A stretch of 64,000 nt of DNA, taken from the NCBI GenBank assembly GCA_963718105.1, contig OY970352.1, forward strand, positions 3,968,001-4,032,000, read 5' to 3'. The notes under the pieces are model-generated. The model was given only the letters and a program-made list of their open reading frames with translations. It did no database searches and was not told the DNA's origin. Below, one piece after another: positions 33,972 through 41,538 of this stretch. How positions within the stretch are numbered: position 1 is the stretch's first letter; every line of letters starts with the position of its first letter. Made by a program: the position numbers and the translations under genes. The DNA is from DASYKT01 sp963718105 (lineage in GTDB: Bacteria; Acidobacteriota; Blastocatellia; Pyrinomonadales; Pyrinomonadaceae).

Positions 33972-34256
33972 ATGATCAAATTAGATATTGTTAATCGCTT
34001 AGCTGACCAAACCGGTGTTTCCAAACAGAAGGCCGAACAGGTGGTAGACTCACTCTTTGATGCCATGAAAGAAGGCCTGGCTCAAGGAAAAAGGATAGAA
34101 TTACGTGGTTTCGGTGTATTTGTAGTGAAACCGCGCAAGCGCGGGATAGGGCGCAATCCGCGGACCGGGCAGGAAGTCGCTATTCCGGCGGGTAAAACCA
34201 TCCGCTTTAAACCCGGCAAGGATCTGCAGGCTTCCAGCACCGATGACGACGAATAG
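33972..34256 (+). CDS. HU/IHF-family DNA-binding protein
   Basis: 94 residues from ATG 33972 (MIKLDIVNRL), preceded by agaggaattagcc; upstream in-frame codons are not needed. The whole fold is present: L-A-D-Q-T-G-V-S-K-Q-K-A-E-Q-V-V, I-E-L-R-G-F-G-V-F, the beta-arm P-R-K-R-G-I-G-R-N-P-R-T-G-Q-E-V-x-I-P and F-K-P-G-K. The arm sequence G-R-N-P-x-T-G is shared by HU and IHF, so the exact type cannot be settled. The tail is acidic (D-D-D-E). Nucleoid protein; AT-rich promoter region upstream (33830-33930). Confidence 0.95.
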   Translation: MIKLDIVNRLADQTGVSKQKAEQVVDSLFDAMKEGLAQGKRIELRGFGVFVVKPRKRGIGRNPRTGQEVAIPAGKTIRFKPGKDLQASSTDDDE

Positions 34257-34316
34257 AGCTGTAAGCCTGTAATCAAAAAATAATCCCTGAGGCTTGCTCG
34301 TCGCCGGTTATAGTTA

Positions 34317-35336
34317 ATGTCTGATCCAGCTTTTTCATCAGTTGAGTATTTGCCGCGACGAGTAAGTTACCCGCCCGCTGGTGTCTGGCTCAAACACCTC
34401 TTCTGGTTTTTAATTACTTTTATTACCACCACTCTAACGGGTGTGCTGCCTCTTTTATCTTTAGGGGACAGTCTCGAAGCCCAGTTGCCGGAAACGCAAG
34501 GCTGGGTCGATACTTTTCAGCAGCTCGCGCTGCTCCCCGGCCTGTATTTTCAAACGATAGGTAATTTGATACTTGCCCTGCCAAGTCATCCTGCGGCTTT
34601 GCTGGAGGGCCTGGAATACTCGGTCTCTTTACTTTTCATTTTGATCTGCCATGAATTCGGCCATTATATTGCCTGCCGGATCTATAGGATCGACGCATCT
34701 CTTCCGTATTTTCTTCCGTCGCCGCCGCTGATAGGTATCGGAACATTCGGCGCTTTCATAAGAATTCGCGAACCGCTGCCTTCGCGGCGGGCGGTTTTTG
34801 ATATCGGTGTCGCCGGCCCGATCGCCGGCTTTATCGCTTTGATCCCGATAGCGATAGTCGGGGTTTATCTCACACAACCGCTACCGCCGGACTTTAAAGC
34901 GGGCCTTGTCTTTAACGATCCTCTCTTAATGCGTTTGATAGCGTGGTTCATGGGGGTTGATCTGGCAAATTCAATCGGCGGGCCTTTTTATTTTTCTGCC
35001 TGGCTGGGGTTGATAGTGACCAGCCTGAACCTGATACCCGCCGGACAGTTAGATGGCGGACACGCGGTCTATGCCGTTTTTGGTGAGCGCCTGCACGGGA
35101 TCATAGCGAAAATAGCATTTGCCGCGATGCTCGTTCTAACGGTCTTGGGAATGATCTTTTTCAACAGCCCGAGCGGGCTACTTTTCCTGGTGATACTGAT
35201 AATTATGCTGCGCATCGGGCATCCGGAGCCTTACGATAATACCCCATTAGATCTAAAGCGGCGTTTGGTCGCCGCTTTTACACTGCTGGTATTTATACTT
35301 TCCTTTACGCCGTTTCCGATACAGGTCAATTTCTAG
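34317..35336 (+). CDS. membrane-embedded M50 (site-2-type) metalloprotease
   Basis: 339 residues with about seven membrane helices. Zinc motif H-E-F-G-H-Y at about 112-116 in a hydrophobic helix, then the G-x-F-G-A-F-I-R-I-R-E-P loop, V-A-G-P-I-A-G-F, and the distal Asp motif N-L-I-P-A-G-Q-L-D-G-G-H-A-V. This is the arrangement of S2P/EGY1-like intramembrane proteases without PDZ domains. Such enzymes cut membrane-tethered anti-sigma factors or other regulators; a link to the ECF sigma factor at 17589 is possible but not shown. It overlaps the convergent gene's end by four bases. Confidence 0.9.
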   Translation: MSDPAFSSVEYLPRRVSYPPAGVWLKHLFWFLITFITTTLTGVLPLLSLGDSLEAQLPETQGWVDTFQQLALLPGLYFQTIGNLILALPSHPAALLEGLEYSVSLLFILICHEFGHYIACRIYRIDASLPYFLPSPPLIGIGTFGAFIRIREPLPSRRAVFDIGVAGPIAGFIALIPIAIVGVYLTQPLPPDFKAGLVFNDPLLMRLIAWFMGVDLANSIGGPFYFSAWLGLIVTSLNLIPAGQLDGGHAVYAVFGERLHGIIAKIAFAAMLVLTVLGMIFFNSPSGLLFLVILIIMLRIGHPEPYDNTPLDLKRRLVAAFTLLVFILSFTPFPIQVNF

Positions 35337-36337
35337 ACCAGCGTGGTTTCCGGCAGCATTCCTTTTATTTCTTTCACAATACGCTGTACTTCCTCGTGAT
35401 CGTCGAGCGCGATCATAAAAAATTCATAGCCGTATTTGAAACACACGACGCCGTTGCCAAAAAGCCAGATGCCTTCAAGCACCGGGTTTCCGCCCAGTAT
35501 CCAACTGATCGGAGCGCCGGTGATACGCGCGGGATTAAAAATATGCCACCACATCGCCGCGCCTGCCGCGCAGCTAAAAGCACCCAGCAGCGGAGCACCT
35601 ACGTATTTCACGATGTCGCGCTCGAATTTAACGCGTTCGGCCTCGGCTTCGGTCAATTCTCCCTGCCGGATAAGGTCTTCCTGTGTTGTGAGATATTCCA
35701 GGTAATAATCGCTGACCTTTTTCATACCCCACACGGGCAGCGCCGAGCTATAGATCCAATGCGAACCCAGGCCGGTAAAGAGCAGCCCGCCGATCGAACC
35801 CGCTGCCACCGAAACGCCGGAGCCGACGGCTTTTAAAGGGTAATCGCGCACCCATTGTCCTGTTTTATTTATTCCGGTAAGAGCGGCGTCGACGGTTCGC
35901 GTCCAGCTCAGGCCGAAATTAAAAATTCCTGAAGCGCGGTTAGCGGTTTCTTCAAAAGAACTCGCCGTATCTTTAAAGACTTCACCGGCTTTTTCTACTG
36001 CGGTATTTAATACTTCACCGGCCTTCCCGCCTGCCTCAGTAGCCGCGCCGCGCAGAGGCTCGCTTGCATCCCAAACTTTTTCGGCGGTTTCCTTGGCCTG
36101 TTTGCCAAATTCATCGACCTGTTTCCCCAGCTCGGTATCTTCAGCCAGTTTTTCCGCACCCGCGCGGATCTTCTCGGCCCCGTCCTTTAGCACTTCAGCG
36201 CCCTTTTCGGCGGTTTCGCGCACGGTTTTGCCCGCATCTCCCAGTTTGTCAGTAATCCCGAACTGTTTATCGATATCGGCCAGCTTTTCCTGTGCTGTTT
36301 TCTGCCATTCTTCCAGTGTTTCTTTATAACTTGCCAT
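35333..36337 (-). CDS. membrane protein with amphipathic-helix N-terminus (unknown)
   Basis: 334 residues in two halves. Residues 1-140 are Lys/Glu/Ala-rich helices with a loose 11-residue rhythm (A-E-K-G-A-E-V-L-K-D-G-A-E-K-I, A-G-E-V-L-N-T-A-V-E-K-A-G-E-V), like apolipoprotein or LEA-type sequence that lies on membranes. Residues about 165-300 hold three or four hydrophobic segments (I-G-G-L-L-F-T-G-L-G, G-A-F-S-C-A-A-G-A-A-M-W-W-H-I). The end is cytosolic (D-D-H-E-E-V-Q-R-I-V-K-E). No family was recognised. It could help shape or protect membranes; this is inference only. Confidence 0.75.
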   Translation of the reverse strand: MASYKETLEEWQKTAQEKLADIDKQFGITDKLGDAGKTVRETAEKGAEVLKDGAEKIRAGAEKLAEDTELGKQVDEFGKQAKETAEKVWDASEPLRGAATEAGGKAGEVLNTAVEKAGEVFKDTASSFEETANRASGIFNFGLSWTRTVDAALTGINKTGQWVRDYPLKAVGSGVSVAAGSIGGLLFTGLGSHWIYSSALPVWGMKKVSDYYLEYLTTQEDLIRQGELTEAEAERVKFERDIVKYVGAPLLGAFSCAAGAAMWWHIFNPARITGAPISWILGGNPVLEGIWLFGNGVVCFKYGYEFFMIALDDHEEVQRIVKEIKGMLPETTLV

Positions 36338-36502
36338 CGGTCACACTTCTCCTTCGCTGCTGCAAACAAATACGCTTTTTCGGCACGGTTTGTTCACTGG
36401 AATAATTATATCATCCCTTTATAACTGGGGTTCGGCGTATTAAGTTAACAGCTTATAGCTATTAGCTGTTAGCCAAATTCTTATATAAAATACTGTTAAT
36501 TT

Positions 36503-36718
36503 ATGCCTCTAGTGAATTGCCCAACCTGCGGGAAACAGATCGAATGGTCTGAGAGTGAACACCGGCCTTTTTGTTCGGAAAAATGTAAATTGCTCGATCT
36601 GGGCGAATGGATCGAGGAAGGTTACCGTGTGCCGGACGAAAACTCTTCGCTTAATGAAGATGATCTGCGGCAGATAGAAGCGGCGCTCGAGGCATCGGAA
36701 AAAGACGAACATTCCTGA
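36503..36718 (+). CDS. yacG: DNA gyrase inhibitor/zinc protein YacG
   Basis: 71 residues, the normal size. Zinc ligands C-P-T-C near the start and C-S-E-K-C at about 24-28, then L-L-D-L-G-E-W-I-E-E-G-Y-R-V-P, which is the YacG signature. YacG binds GyrB and blocks DNA binding in E. coli. The C-terminus is acidic and helical. The coaE gene that often accompanies yacG is not here. Confidence 0.95.
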   Translation: MPLVNCPTCGKQIEWSESEHRPFCSEKCKLLDLGEWIEEGYRVPDENSSLNEDDLRQIEAALEASEKDEHS

Positions 36719-36742
36719 ATTTTTTAACGTAAAATAAACACT

Positions 36743-36955
36743 ATGGAAATAATCGGCGGCGGTATTTTATTGTTGGTTTTGATAGCGGGCGTGGTGATCT
36801 TTTTTATCGGGCGCAAAGTCATGAAGATGGCCGTGCGGCTGGTGATCGCCGGCGTGGTGCTGCTGATCGTCATCGTCGGCGCGGTCTCTCTCTGGTACTT
36901 CAATTCCTCCGGCGGCAGCGACAACCGCCCCTCGCCCACGCGAAAATCACGCTAG
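36743..36955 (+). CDS. small two-helix membrane protein (unknown)
   Basis: 70 residues, 24 bases after yacG, so probably the same transcript. Two hydrophobic helices (about 5-24 and 32-52), joined by R-K-V-M-K-M-A-V-R, and a short polar tail S-G-G-S-D-N-R-P-S-P-T-R-K-S-R. Both helices are Val/Ile/Gly-rich. Nothing points to a function. The reading frame and start context are plausible but the protein is short. Confidence 0.65.
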   Translation: MEIIGGGILLLVLIAGVVIFFIGRKVMKMAVRLVIAGVVLLIVIVGAVSLWYFNSSGGSDNRPSPTRKSR

Positions 36956-36957
36956 GG

Positions 36958-37887
36958 TTATTCAGGCTGCCCGTCCTGCGCCATTTCTTTTTTCAATTGT
37001 TCCATCATCGAACGGACAGCGGTCGCTTCCACGCTACTGGGCGCCGCCTTTAAATATTGCTCGTATACTTTGATCGCCTCTTTGTAGTTTCTGGTTTTTT
37101 CGTAAAGGCCGCCCAGCAGTTGATAGAGCACCGGCTCGGTATCAAAAAGCTGGCTGACCGCGATCTTAAATTCTTTTATTGCCTCTTCGTATTTTTCCTG
37201 TTCTTCATAGATCAATCCCAGCCCGGTATGGGCCTCGGGCTGATAGCCGCGGCCTTCTTTGATCGCGCGGTTGTAAGCTTTGATGGCATTTTCGTCTTCA
37301 ATATCTGCATGATAGATGCGGCCTTCTACGGCTGAGATCTCCGGGAAAACGGGCCGGTCACGGCGTGCCTTTACGACCTGCTGCATCGCGCTGTCGGTGT
37401 CTTTCAGGTCGAAATAAACACGCGCCAACCCAAGGTATGCTTCGGGAAACTTCGGACGGACCTTTATCGCCTGTTCATAAAGATCGATAGCTTTTTTCCG
37501 GTCGTCTTCGCCGGCCCCCGGTTTTTCGCGCAGCGCTTCGGCCTTTTGAAAAAGCAATTCTGCCGTATCGCCGGTCACCTGCAGATTTACCCTGACAACT
37601 CCTCTCGAAGCCGCCGTCAGATTTATCACCGCCTGCTTAAATCCATTAGCGCGCACACGCAGAACCTTGCTCGCCGCGGAAAGCTTCACGCCCGCAAGCT
37701 TTCCCGTCGTATCGGTTACGCCGCGTTTTACATCATCGACCCAGACCGTTGCGTTAGGTTCGGTGGAAACGGTGATCGTACGCGAAGACAAAACACTAGA
37801 CGCCGGCCTGGCTGTTTTTTGTGAGAATACCGAAAATGAAAAAAGTAGAATGGTGAATACTGCGAATAGCGCGCTCTTTAGCTTCAT
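36958..37887 (-). CDS. exported PEGA and TPR protein
   Basis: 309 residues. Signal peptide 1-22 (ending SVFSQ), a PEGA-type domain (about 35-105: T-V-S-T-E-P-N-A-T-V-W-V-D-D-V-K-R-G-V-T-D and L-R-V-R-A-N-G-F-K), then four to five TPR units (for example P-E-A-Y-L-G-L-A-R-V-Y-F-D-L and A-H-T-G-L-G-L-I-Y-E-E-Q-E-K-Y-E-E-A-I). The combination is common in periplasmic scaffold proteins of Acidobacteriota and Myxococcota. No catalytic site. It converges on the small membrane protein gene, ending two bases away. Confidence 0.88.
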   Translation of the reverse strand: MKLKSALFAVFTILLFSFSVFSQKTARPASSVLSSRTITVSTEPNATVWVDDVKRGVTDTTGKLAGVKLSAASKVLRVRANGFKQAVINLTAASRGVVRVNLQVTGDTAELLFQKAEALREKPGAGEDDRKKAIDLYEQAIKVRPKFPEAYLGLARVYFDLKDTDSAMQQVVKARRDRPVFPEISAVEGRIYHADIEDENAIKAYNRAIKEGRGYQPEAHTGLGLIYEEQEKYEEAIKEFKIAVSQLFDTEPVLYQLLGGLYEKTRNYKEAIKVYEQYLKAAPSSVEATAVRSMMEQLKKEMAQDGQPE

Positions 37888-37996
37888 AATTGCCTCTGCG
37901 ACGATTCTAATCCATTTTAGATGAAATCGCGTGGAAAAAAGCCGCCTTCAAATCACTTGACGTTTTTCGGGATAAATCTTAATCTTTAAAGTTCGT

Positions 37997-38073
37997 GGCT
38001 GGGTAGCTCAGATGGTTAGAGCGTGGGATTCATAACCCCAAGGTCGGGAGTTCGATCCTCCCCCCCGCCACCA
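37997..38073 (+). tRNA. tRNA-Met (CAT anticodon)
   Basis: 77 bases including an encoded CCA. D-arm gctcagatggttagagc, anticodon loop ttCATaa, T-arm gggag-ttcgatc-ctccc, acceptor ggctggg against ccccgcc. Position 4-69 is a T-C mismatch; the usual elongator Met tRNA has G there, and the top of the anticodon stem (A-C) is also unpaired. It reads as an elongator tRNA-Met; a CAT tRNA-Ile (lysidine-modified) cannot be fully excluded. Confidence 0.9.
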
Positions 38074-38080
38074 TAAATTA

Positions 38081-38109
38081 ACGGTAAGCTTTCGGGCTTG
38101 CCGTTTTTC
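38081..38109 (+). terminator. intrinsic terminator of the tRNA gene
   Basis: Stem acggtaag/cttgccgt with loop ctttcggg, followed by ttttctt, eight bases after the CCA end. Confidence 0.8.
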
Positions 38110-38193
38110 TTCCGCTGCCATTCTTTACTAAACCGGGGCTTAAACCATGCAAACTAGTTCGAATCCGGGAAGGTTGATAATATTGTTTTCATC

Positions 38194-38832
38194 ATGAGGC
38201 TTTATCTTTCGTCATTCCTGATCGGCGATCATCCGGAGAAATTTGTTGAGCTTATCGGTCCCGGTAAGCGCGTCGCGCTGATACTCAACGCCCTGGATAT
38301 TCGGCCGGCTTCCCGAGATAAATTCCTCGCAAGTCAGACCGAAACGCTTACCGGGCTGGGGCTCGAAGTAGAAGAGTTAGACCTGCGTAAATACTTTGAC
38401 AGGTCCAAAGAGCTGGGAGCACTGCTGCAAGGCAAAGATGCGGTATGGATCAACGGCGGCAACACATTTCTTCTCAGGCGAGCAATGAAGCAGAGCGGTT
38501 TCGACCGTATCATCAAAGACCTGCTGGAAAAAGACGAAATAGTTTACGGCGGCTTTAGCGCAGCCGTGGTTATCCTCTCTCCAAGCCTCGAGGGCCTGGA
38601 GATAGTAGATGACCCCATCGAAGTATCTGAAGGTTATGAGCCGGAAGCACTGTGGGACGGGCTTGGCCTGATAGATTTCTCCGTCGCGGTCCATTACGAT
38701 TCGGACCATCCGGAATCAGCTTTAATGGATCAGGAGATCGAATACTACAAGAAGCACAATATACCCTATAAGACTCTGCGGGACGGTGAGGTGCTGATCA
38801 AAAATGGGGATAGTTTCGAGCTACTGAGCTAG
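38194..38832 (+). CDS. peptidase S51 family protein (dipeptidase E-like)
   Basis: 212 residues, close to the usual 230. Family stretches are G-G-N-T-F-L-L-R-R at about 89 and the nucleophile elbow Y-G-G-F-S-A-A-V-V (Ser at about 127, GxSAG-like with Ala for the last Gly), then F-S-V-A-V-H-Y-D-S-D-H-P-E, which supplies the catalytic His. Peptidase E cuts Asp-X dipeptides, cyanophycinase cuts Asp-Arg polymer; nothing decides between them. Cytosolic. Its stop codon falls inside the tRNA-3'-end-like repeat described next. Confidence 0.88.
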   Translation: MRLYLSSFLIGDHPEKFVELIGPGKRVALILNALDIRPASRDKFLASQTETLTGLGLEVEELDLRKYFDRSKELGALLQGKDAVWINGGNTFLLRRAMKQSGFDRIIKDLLEKDEIVYGGFSAAVVILSPSLEGLEIVDDPIEVSEGYEPEALWDGLGLIDFSVAVHYDSDHPESALMDQEIEYYKKHNIPYKTLRDGEVLIKNGDSFELLS

Positions 38833-38862
38833 GTCGAAAGTTCGATCCCTCCTCCGCAACCA
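38831..38862 (+). repeat. degenerate copy of the tRNA 3' end
   Basis: Reads aggtcgaaagttcgatccct then cctccgcaacca, matching the T-arm and acceptor 3' end of the tRNA at 38041-38073 in most positions, including CCA. What follows (aaaattaaacggcgagcttt...) also resembles the tRNA terminator. So tRNA end plus terminator occur twice around the S51 gene. Confidence 0.65.
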
Positions 38863-38868
38863 AAATTA

Positions 38869-38898
38869 AACGGCGAGCTTTAAACCCGCCGTTTTTTC
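38869..38898 (+). terminator. intrinsic terminator of the S51 gene
   Basis: Stem acggcg/cgccgt with weak inner pairs and a ttttttc tail. It is the degenerate counterpart of the terminator at 38081. Confidence 0.75.
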
Positions 38899-38924
38899 AG
38901 TTAACCAAACCGCTCTTCCAAAGA

Positions 38925-41189
38925 TCAACGAACTAACAGGTAGTTCCAGTTTCCTGATCCTTCATCGATGGCCGAGCCGGTCGTATTGTAATAAGTAACG
39001 CTCACGGTATCCGCGGCGGACACCCTGACCTGGGTGACCAAAAGCCCGGCGGTCAGCCCGGCGGCCGGCGGATTGAGCACTACCGAATCACCGGCGACAG
39101 CGCCGGTAATCGTTACCGTTTGCGTGGAAACCGAATTAGCGGCCACGCTGGCAGGGTTGACCGACACCGTTCCCCTTAACACTTTGCTGATCGCGGTTCC
39201 CTGTCCGACCTTGATTCCGGAATCGGTGATGCGAAACGGTTCCGTTGTTAGTGTAAGAAAAGCGATGTCCCCGGCAGTACCCGCGGTTCTCGGTTGTATC
39301 ACCAACGAGCCCTCCGGAAAACCCGAAACCGAATACGTGTTTCTGATCGCCGAGCCGTAATTTCGGTCGACCGAACCGGTAACGACGCTTCCGAAAAGTA
39401 TCGAATTATCATCACCGGGAAGCGCCGTGGTGCCGGGTGAGCCGATCACTTCCAACCCCAGGGTCAGGCGGTTGCTTAAACCGTTATTACCCAAACGCGC
39501 TTCCGGGCCGCCCAGGCCGCCGCTTGCCGTGTAAGTCGAAACTCCACCCGGGTTATCATTGGCCGTATACGTTATGCCGTAGTTGTAATTGCCGGAATAA
39601 ATGAACGGCCGGTTCCAGCCGTCGAACCGGTTGGCTTCGATCGCAACTCCCTGGCAGGCGCTCATTTCGATTGCGGTTGTGAAGTGTCCGGAAGTTCCCG
39701 GCGCGCCGTAAAACAGGTTGCCCGAAATAACCGCGCCTAGCGCCCCCTGAAGATGAACGACCGAATAGTCGTTGGCGGTCGAAGACACGTCGCCGATCCA
39801 GTTTCCCGAGAAAACCATGTTCCATGACACGCGCGGAGTGGGATCGCCGAAATTGCCCCCCTGGCCGTTAATGACCCGCACCTCGCCGGTCAGTATCCCG
39901 CCCGACATGTCGGTTCTGGTCGGTTCGAACGTGTTGTTGATGATCGTCCAGCACTGATCCGGGTTGTAGATCGCCAGGCCGACGTCTACAAAAGTGTTGC
40001 TGTCGAGCTTGATCACATAGGAATATCCGCTGGCCGTGATGGTGTGGGTACCGCTCCCGCTATTGGTGATATTTATTTTGGTTCCGGCTTCGGCGTTTGC
40101 CCGGCTGGTGGCGACCTGAAGAGTGTTCGCATCGACCACGATGGCGTGGTACGGCTGAGCCGGACTCGACGAAAGCGGCGCCGGCAAGGTCCCGGTCGAA
40201 GAAAGACTGATTATATCGCCGGTTCTTAGGCCGTGGGCAGTTACTGTCAGCGTATCGAATGACACGCTGGCCACAGTAAAATTCTTGACCATGTTGTCTC
40301 TCGCCCCCGAAATACCTTTCAGCGCATGAAAGAAAAGACATTGCTCGAAAGTCGAGATGATGGTTCGATTTGCGCTGACCAGCGCGAGCGCGCCATATGC
40401 GGTTTCCGTTCCGGTGAATTGGCAATTACGAAAATGATTGTAAGCCGCATCGCTCGGCTGATCGGCCCAATCCATATCGATCAGATATCCGGCAAAACTA
40501 TTCGATGTATAAGAGAATTTGACGGACTCGGCGGTAAAACCGTGCGTCGAATAAAACCCCATTGCCGACAAACTGCCGCTTCCCGTATAGCGCAATTCGG
40601 CGGTCGGATTGTGTTCGCTGCCGCCGCCGCCAACCAGCGATATGCCATTGCATTCGGTAAACGAGAGAGGGCTGGCAAATGAATATACGATCCCCGGCAG
40701 CATCCGGACCCTGGTCGAAAAACTCGATTTACGGGCCGTAAGCAATCTCTGGATGGCGGTGGTGTTATCGCTGCTCGAGGTAATTCCGTACCACTCGAAA
40801 TAGCATTCGTCGAAAGCGGCCGCGGAAATATCGACCGCACCGCCGGAAATATTGAATATTTTATCGGCTTTGGCGCGGATCTCTCCCTGGATCGTAACCG
40901 TTCCGGAAGTGACCGTCAGCATACCCGCGCTGACGAAGACGAGGATCACGTCGGCCGGCACCGTCTTGCTGCTGCCGACGGTTAGCGGGGTCGAAATTAC
41001 CAGCTTGTTGGTTCCGCTTACCGCCGCAACCGCGTCTACCGCATCGGAAAATGAGGCATAAGCGGCAGCGTTGTATTCGCTCACGCGCGCGTCATTATCG
41101 CCCACGGCGATCGGGCTGGTTGCGCTCACCGGGTCGAGCGATAGTTTTGTGATTCCTTTGACTGTACTAGAGGCATCTGGTTCTGCCAT
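38925..41189 (-). CDS. tail-fibre/tailspike-like beta-helix protein, leaderless
   Basis: 754 residues without a signal peptide. It opens S-S-T-V-K-G-I-T-K-L-S-L-D-P and P-I-A-V-G-D-N-D-A-R-V, a phrase common in phage tail fibres and collar domains. Residues about 100-560 are a right-handed beta-helix (repeated short strands, T-F-E-Q-C-L-F-F-H-A-L-K-G-I, V-I-S-G-N-L-F-Y-G-A and N-R-F-D-G-W-N) as in tailspikes that bind or cut surface sugars. The C-terminal 80 residues are a separate beta domain (G-T-V-S-V-N-P-A-S-V ... N-W-N-Y-L-L-V-R). It stands alone with no phage genes nearby, but an eCIS operon begins 9 kb away, so a fibre role for that particle is possible. Confidence 0.7.
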   Translation of the reverse strand: MAEPDASSTVKGITKLSLDPVSATSPIAVGDNDARVSEYNAAAYASFSDAVDAVAAVSGTNKLVISTPLTVGSSKTVPADVILVFVSAGMLTVTSGTVTIQGEIRAKADKIFNISGGAVDISAAAFDECYFEWYGITSSSDNTTAIQRLLTARKSSFSTRVRMLPGIVYSFASPLSFTECNGISLVGGGGSEHNPTAELRYTGSGSLSAMGFYSTHGFTAESVKFSYTSNSFAGYLIDMDWADQPSDAAYNHFRNCQFTGTETAYGALALVSANRTIISTFEQCLFFHALKGISGARDNMVKNFTVASVSFDTLTVTAHGLRTGDIISLSSTGTLPAPLSSSPAQPYHAIVVDANTLQVATSRANAEAGTKINITNSGSGTHTITASGYSYVIKLDSNTFVDVGLAIYNPDQCWTIINNTFEPTRTDMSGGILTGEVRVINGQGGNFGDPTPRVSWNMVFSGNWIGDVSSTANDYSVVHLQGALGAVISGNLFYGAPGTSGHFTTAIEMSACQGVAIEANRFDGWNRPFIYSGNYNYGITYTANDNPGGVSTYTASGGLGGPEARLGNNGLSNRLTLGLEVIGSPGTTALPGDDNSILFGSVVTGSVDRNYGSAIRNTYSVSGFPEGSLVIQPRTAGTAGDIAFLTLTTEPFRITDSGIKVGQGTAISKVLRGTVSVNPASVAANSVSTQTVTITGAVAGDSVVLNPPAAGLTAGLLVTQVRVSAADTVSVTYYNTTGSAIDEGSGNWNYLLVR

Positions 41190-41538
41190 AACTAAATCTC
41201 CTTTTCGCGATGCGTTTGAGAGGAATAAACTGCCGCCGCATCATTCCGACAATAAATTTTTTAGTTGTGAATTGATCAGAACCTTACGCTCCGGCTTAAG
41301 TAAAAGAAGGCGGGTTTAGATCAGCGGCTCTTTTTGGAAATTCCGAATGGTTTTTTCCGAATAGACGCGTGAATTAATTCTTATCTCTTCCCGTGGGGTT
41401 GGCTACTCTTGTTTATTGGTGAAAAGGTGTTTTTGAAGAGATGTGTGTATTTTAAAATACATATTGGTGAAAAAAATGAGCCGGCAGTTTAATGGCTGCC
41501 GGCTTCTCTCTCATTTATCGGGTTCAGAGGCGAAAAAT
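41190..41538. other. gap with minus-strand terminator
   Basis: A 349-base gap between two minus-strand genes. It contains a stem gccggcag/ctgccggc at about 41480-41506, followed on the minus strand by catttttttcacc, which ends transcription of the gene at 41539. The rest should hold the promoter of the tail-fibre-like gene. Confidence 0.65.

Noticed and set aside
38144..38175. Second tRNA-like stretch (agttcgaatccgg) before the S51 gene
   Set aside because: Only the T-loop-like words match; no acceptor or anticodon arm can be built around it.
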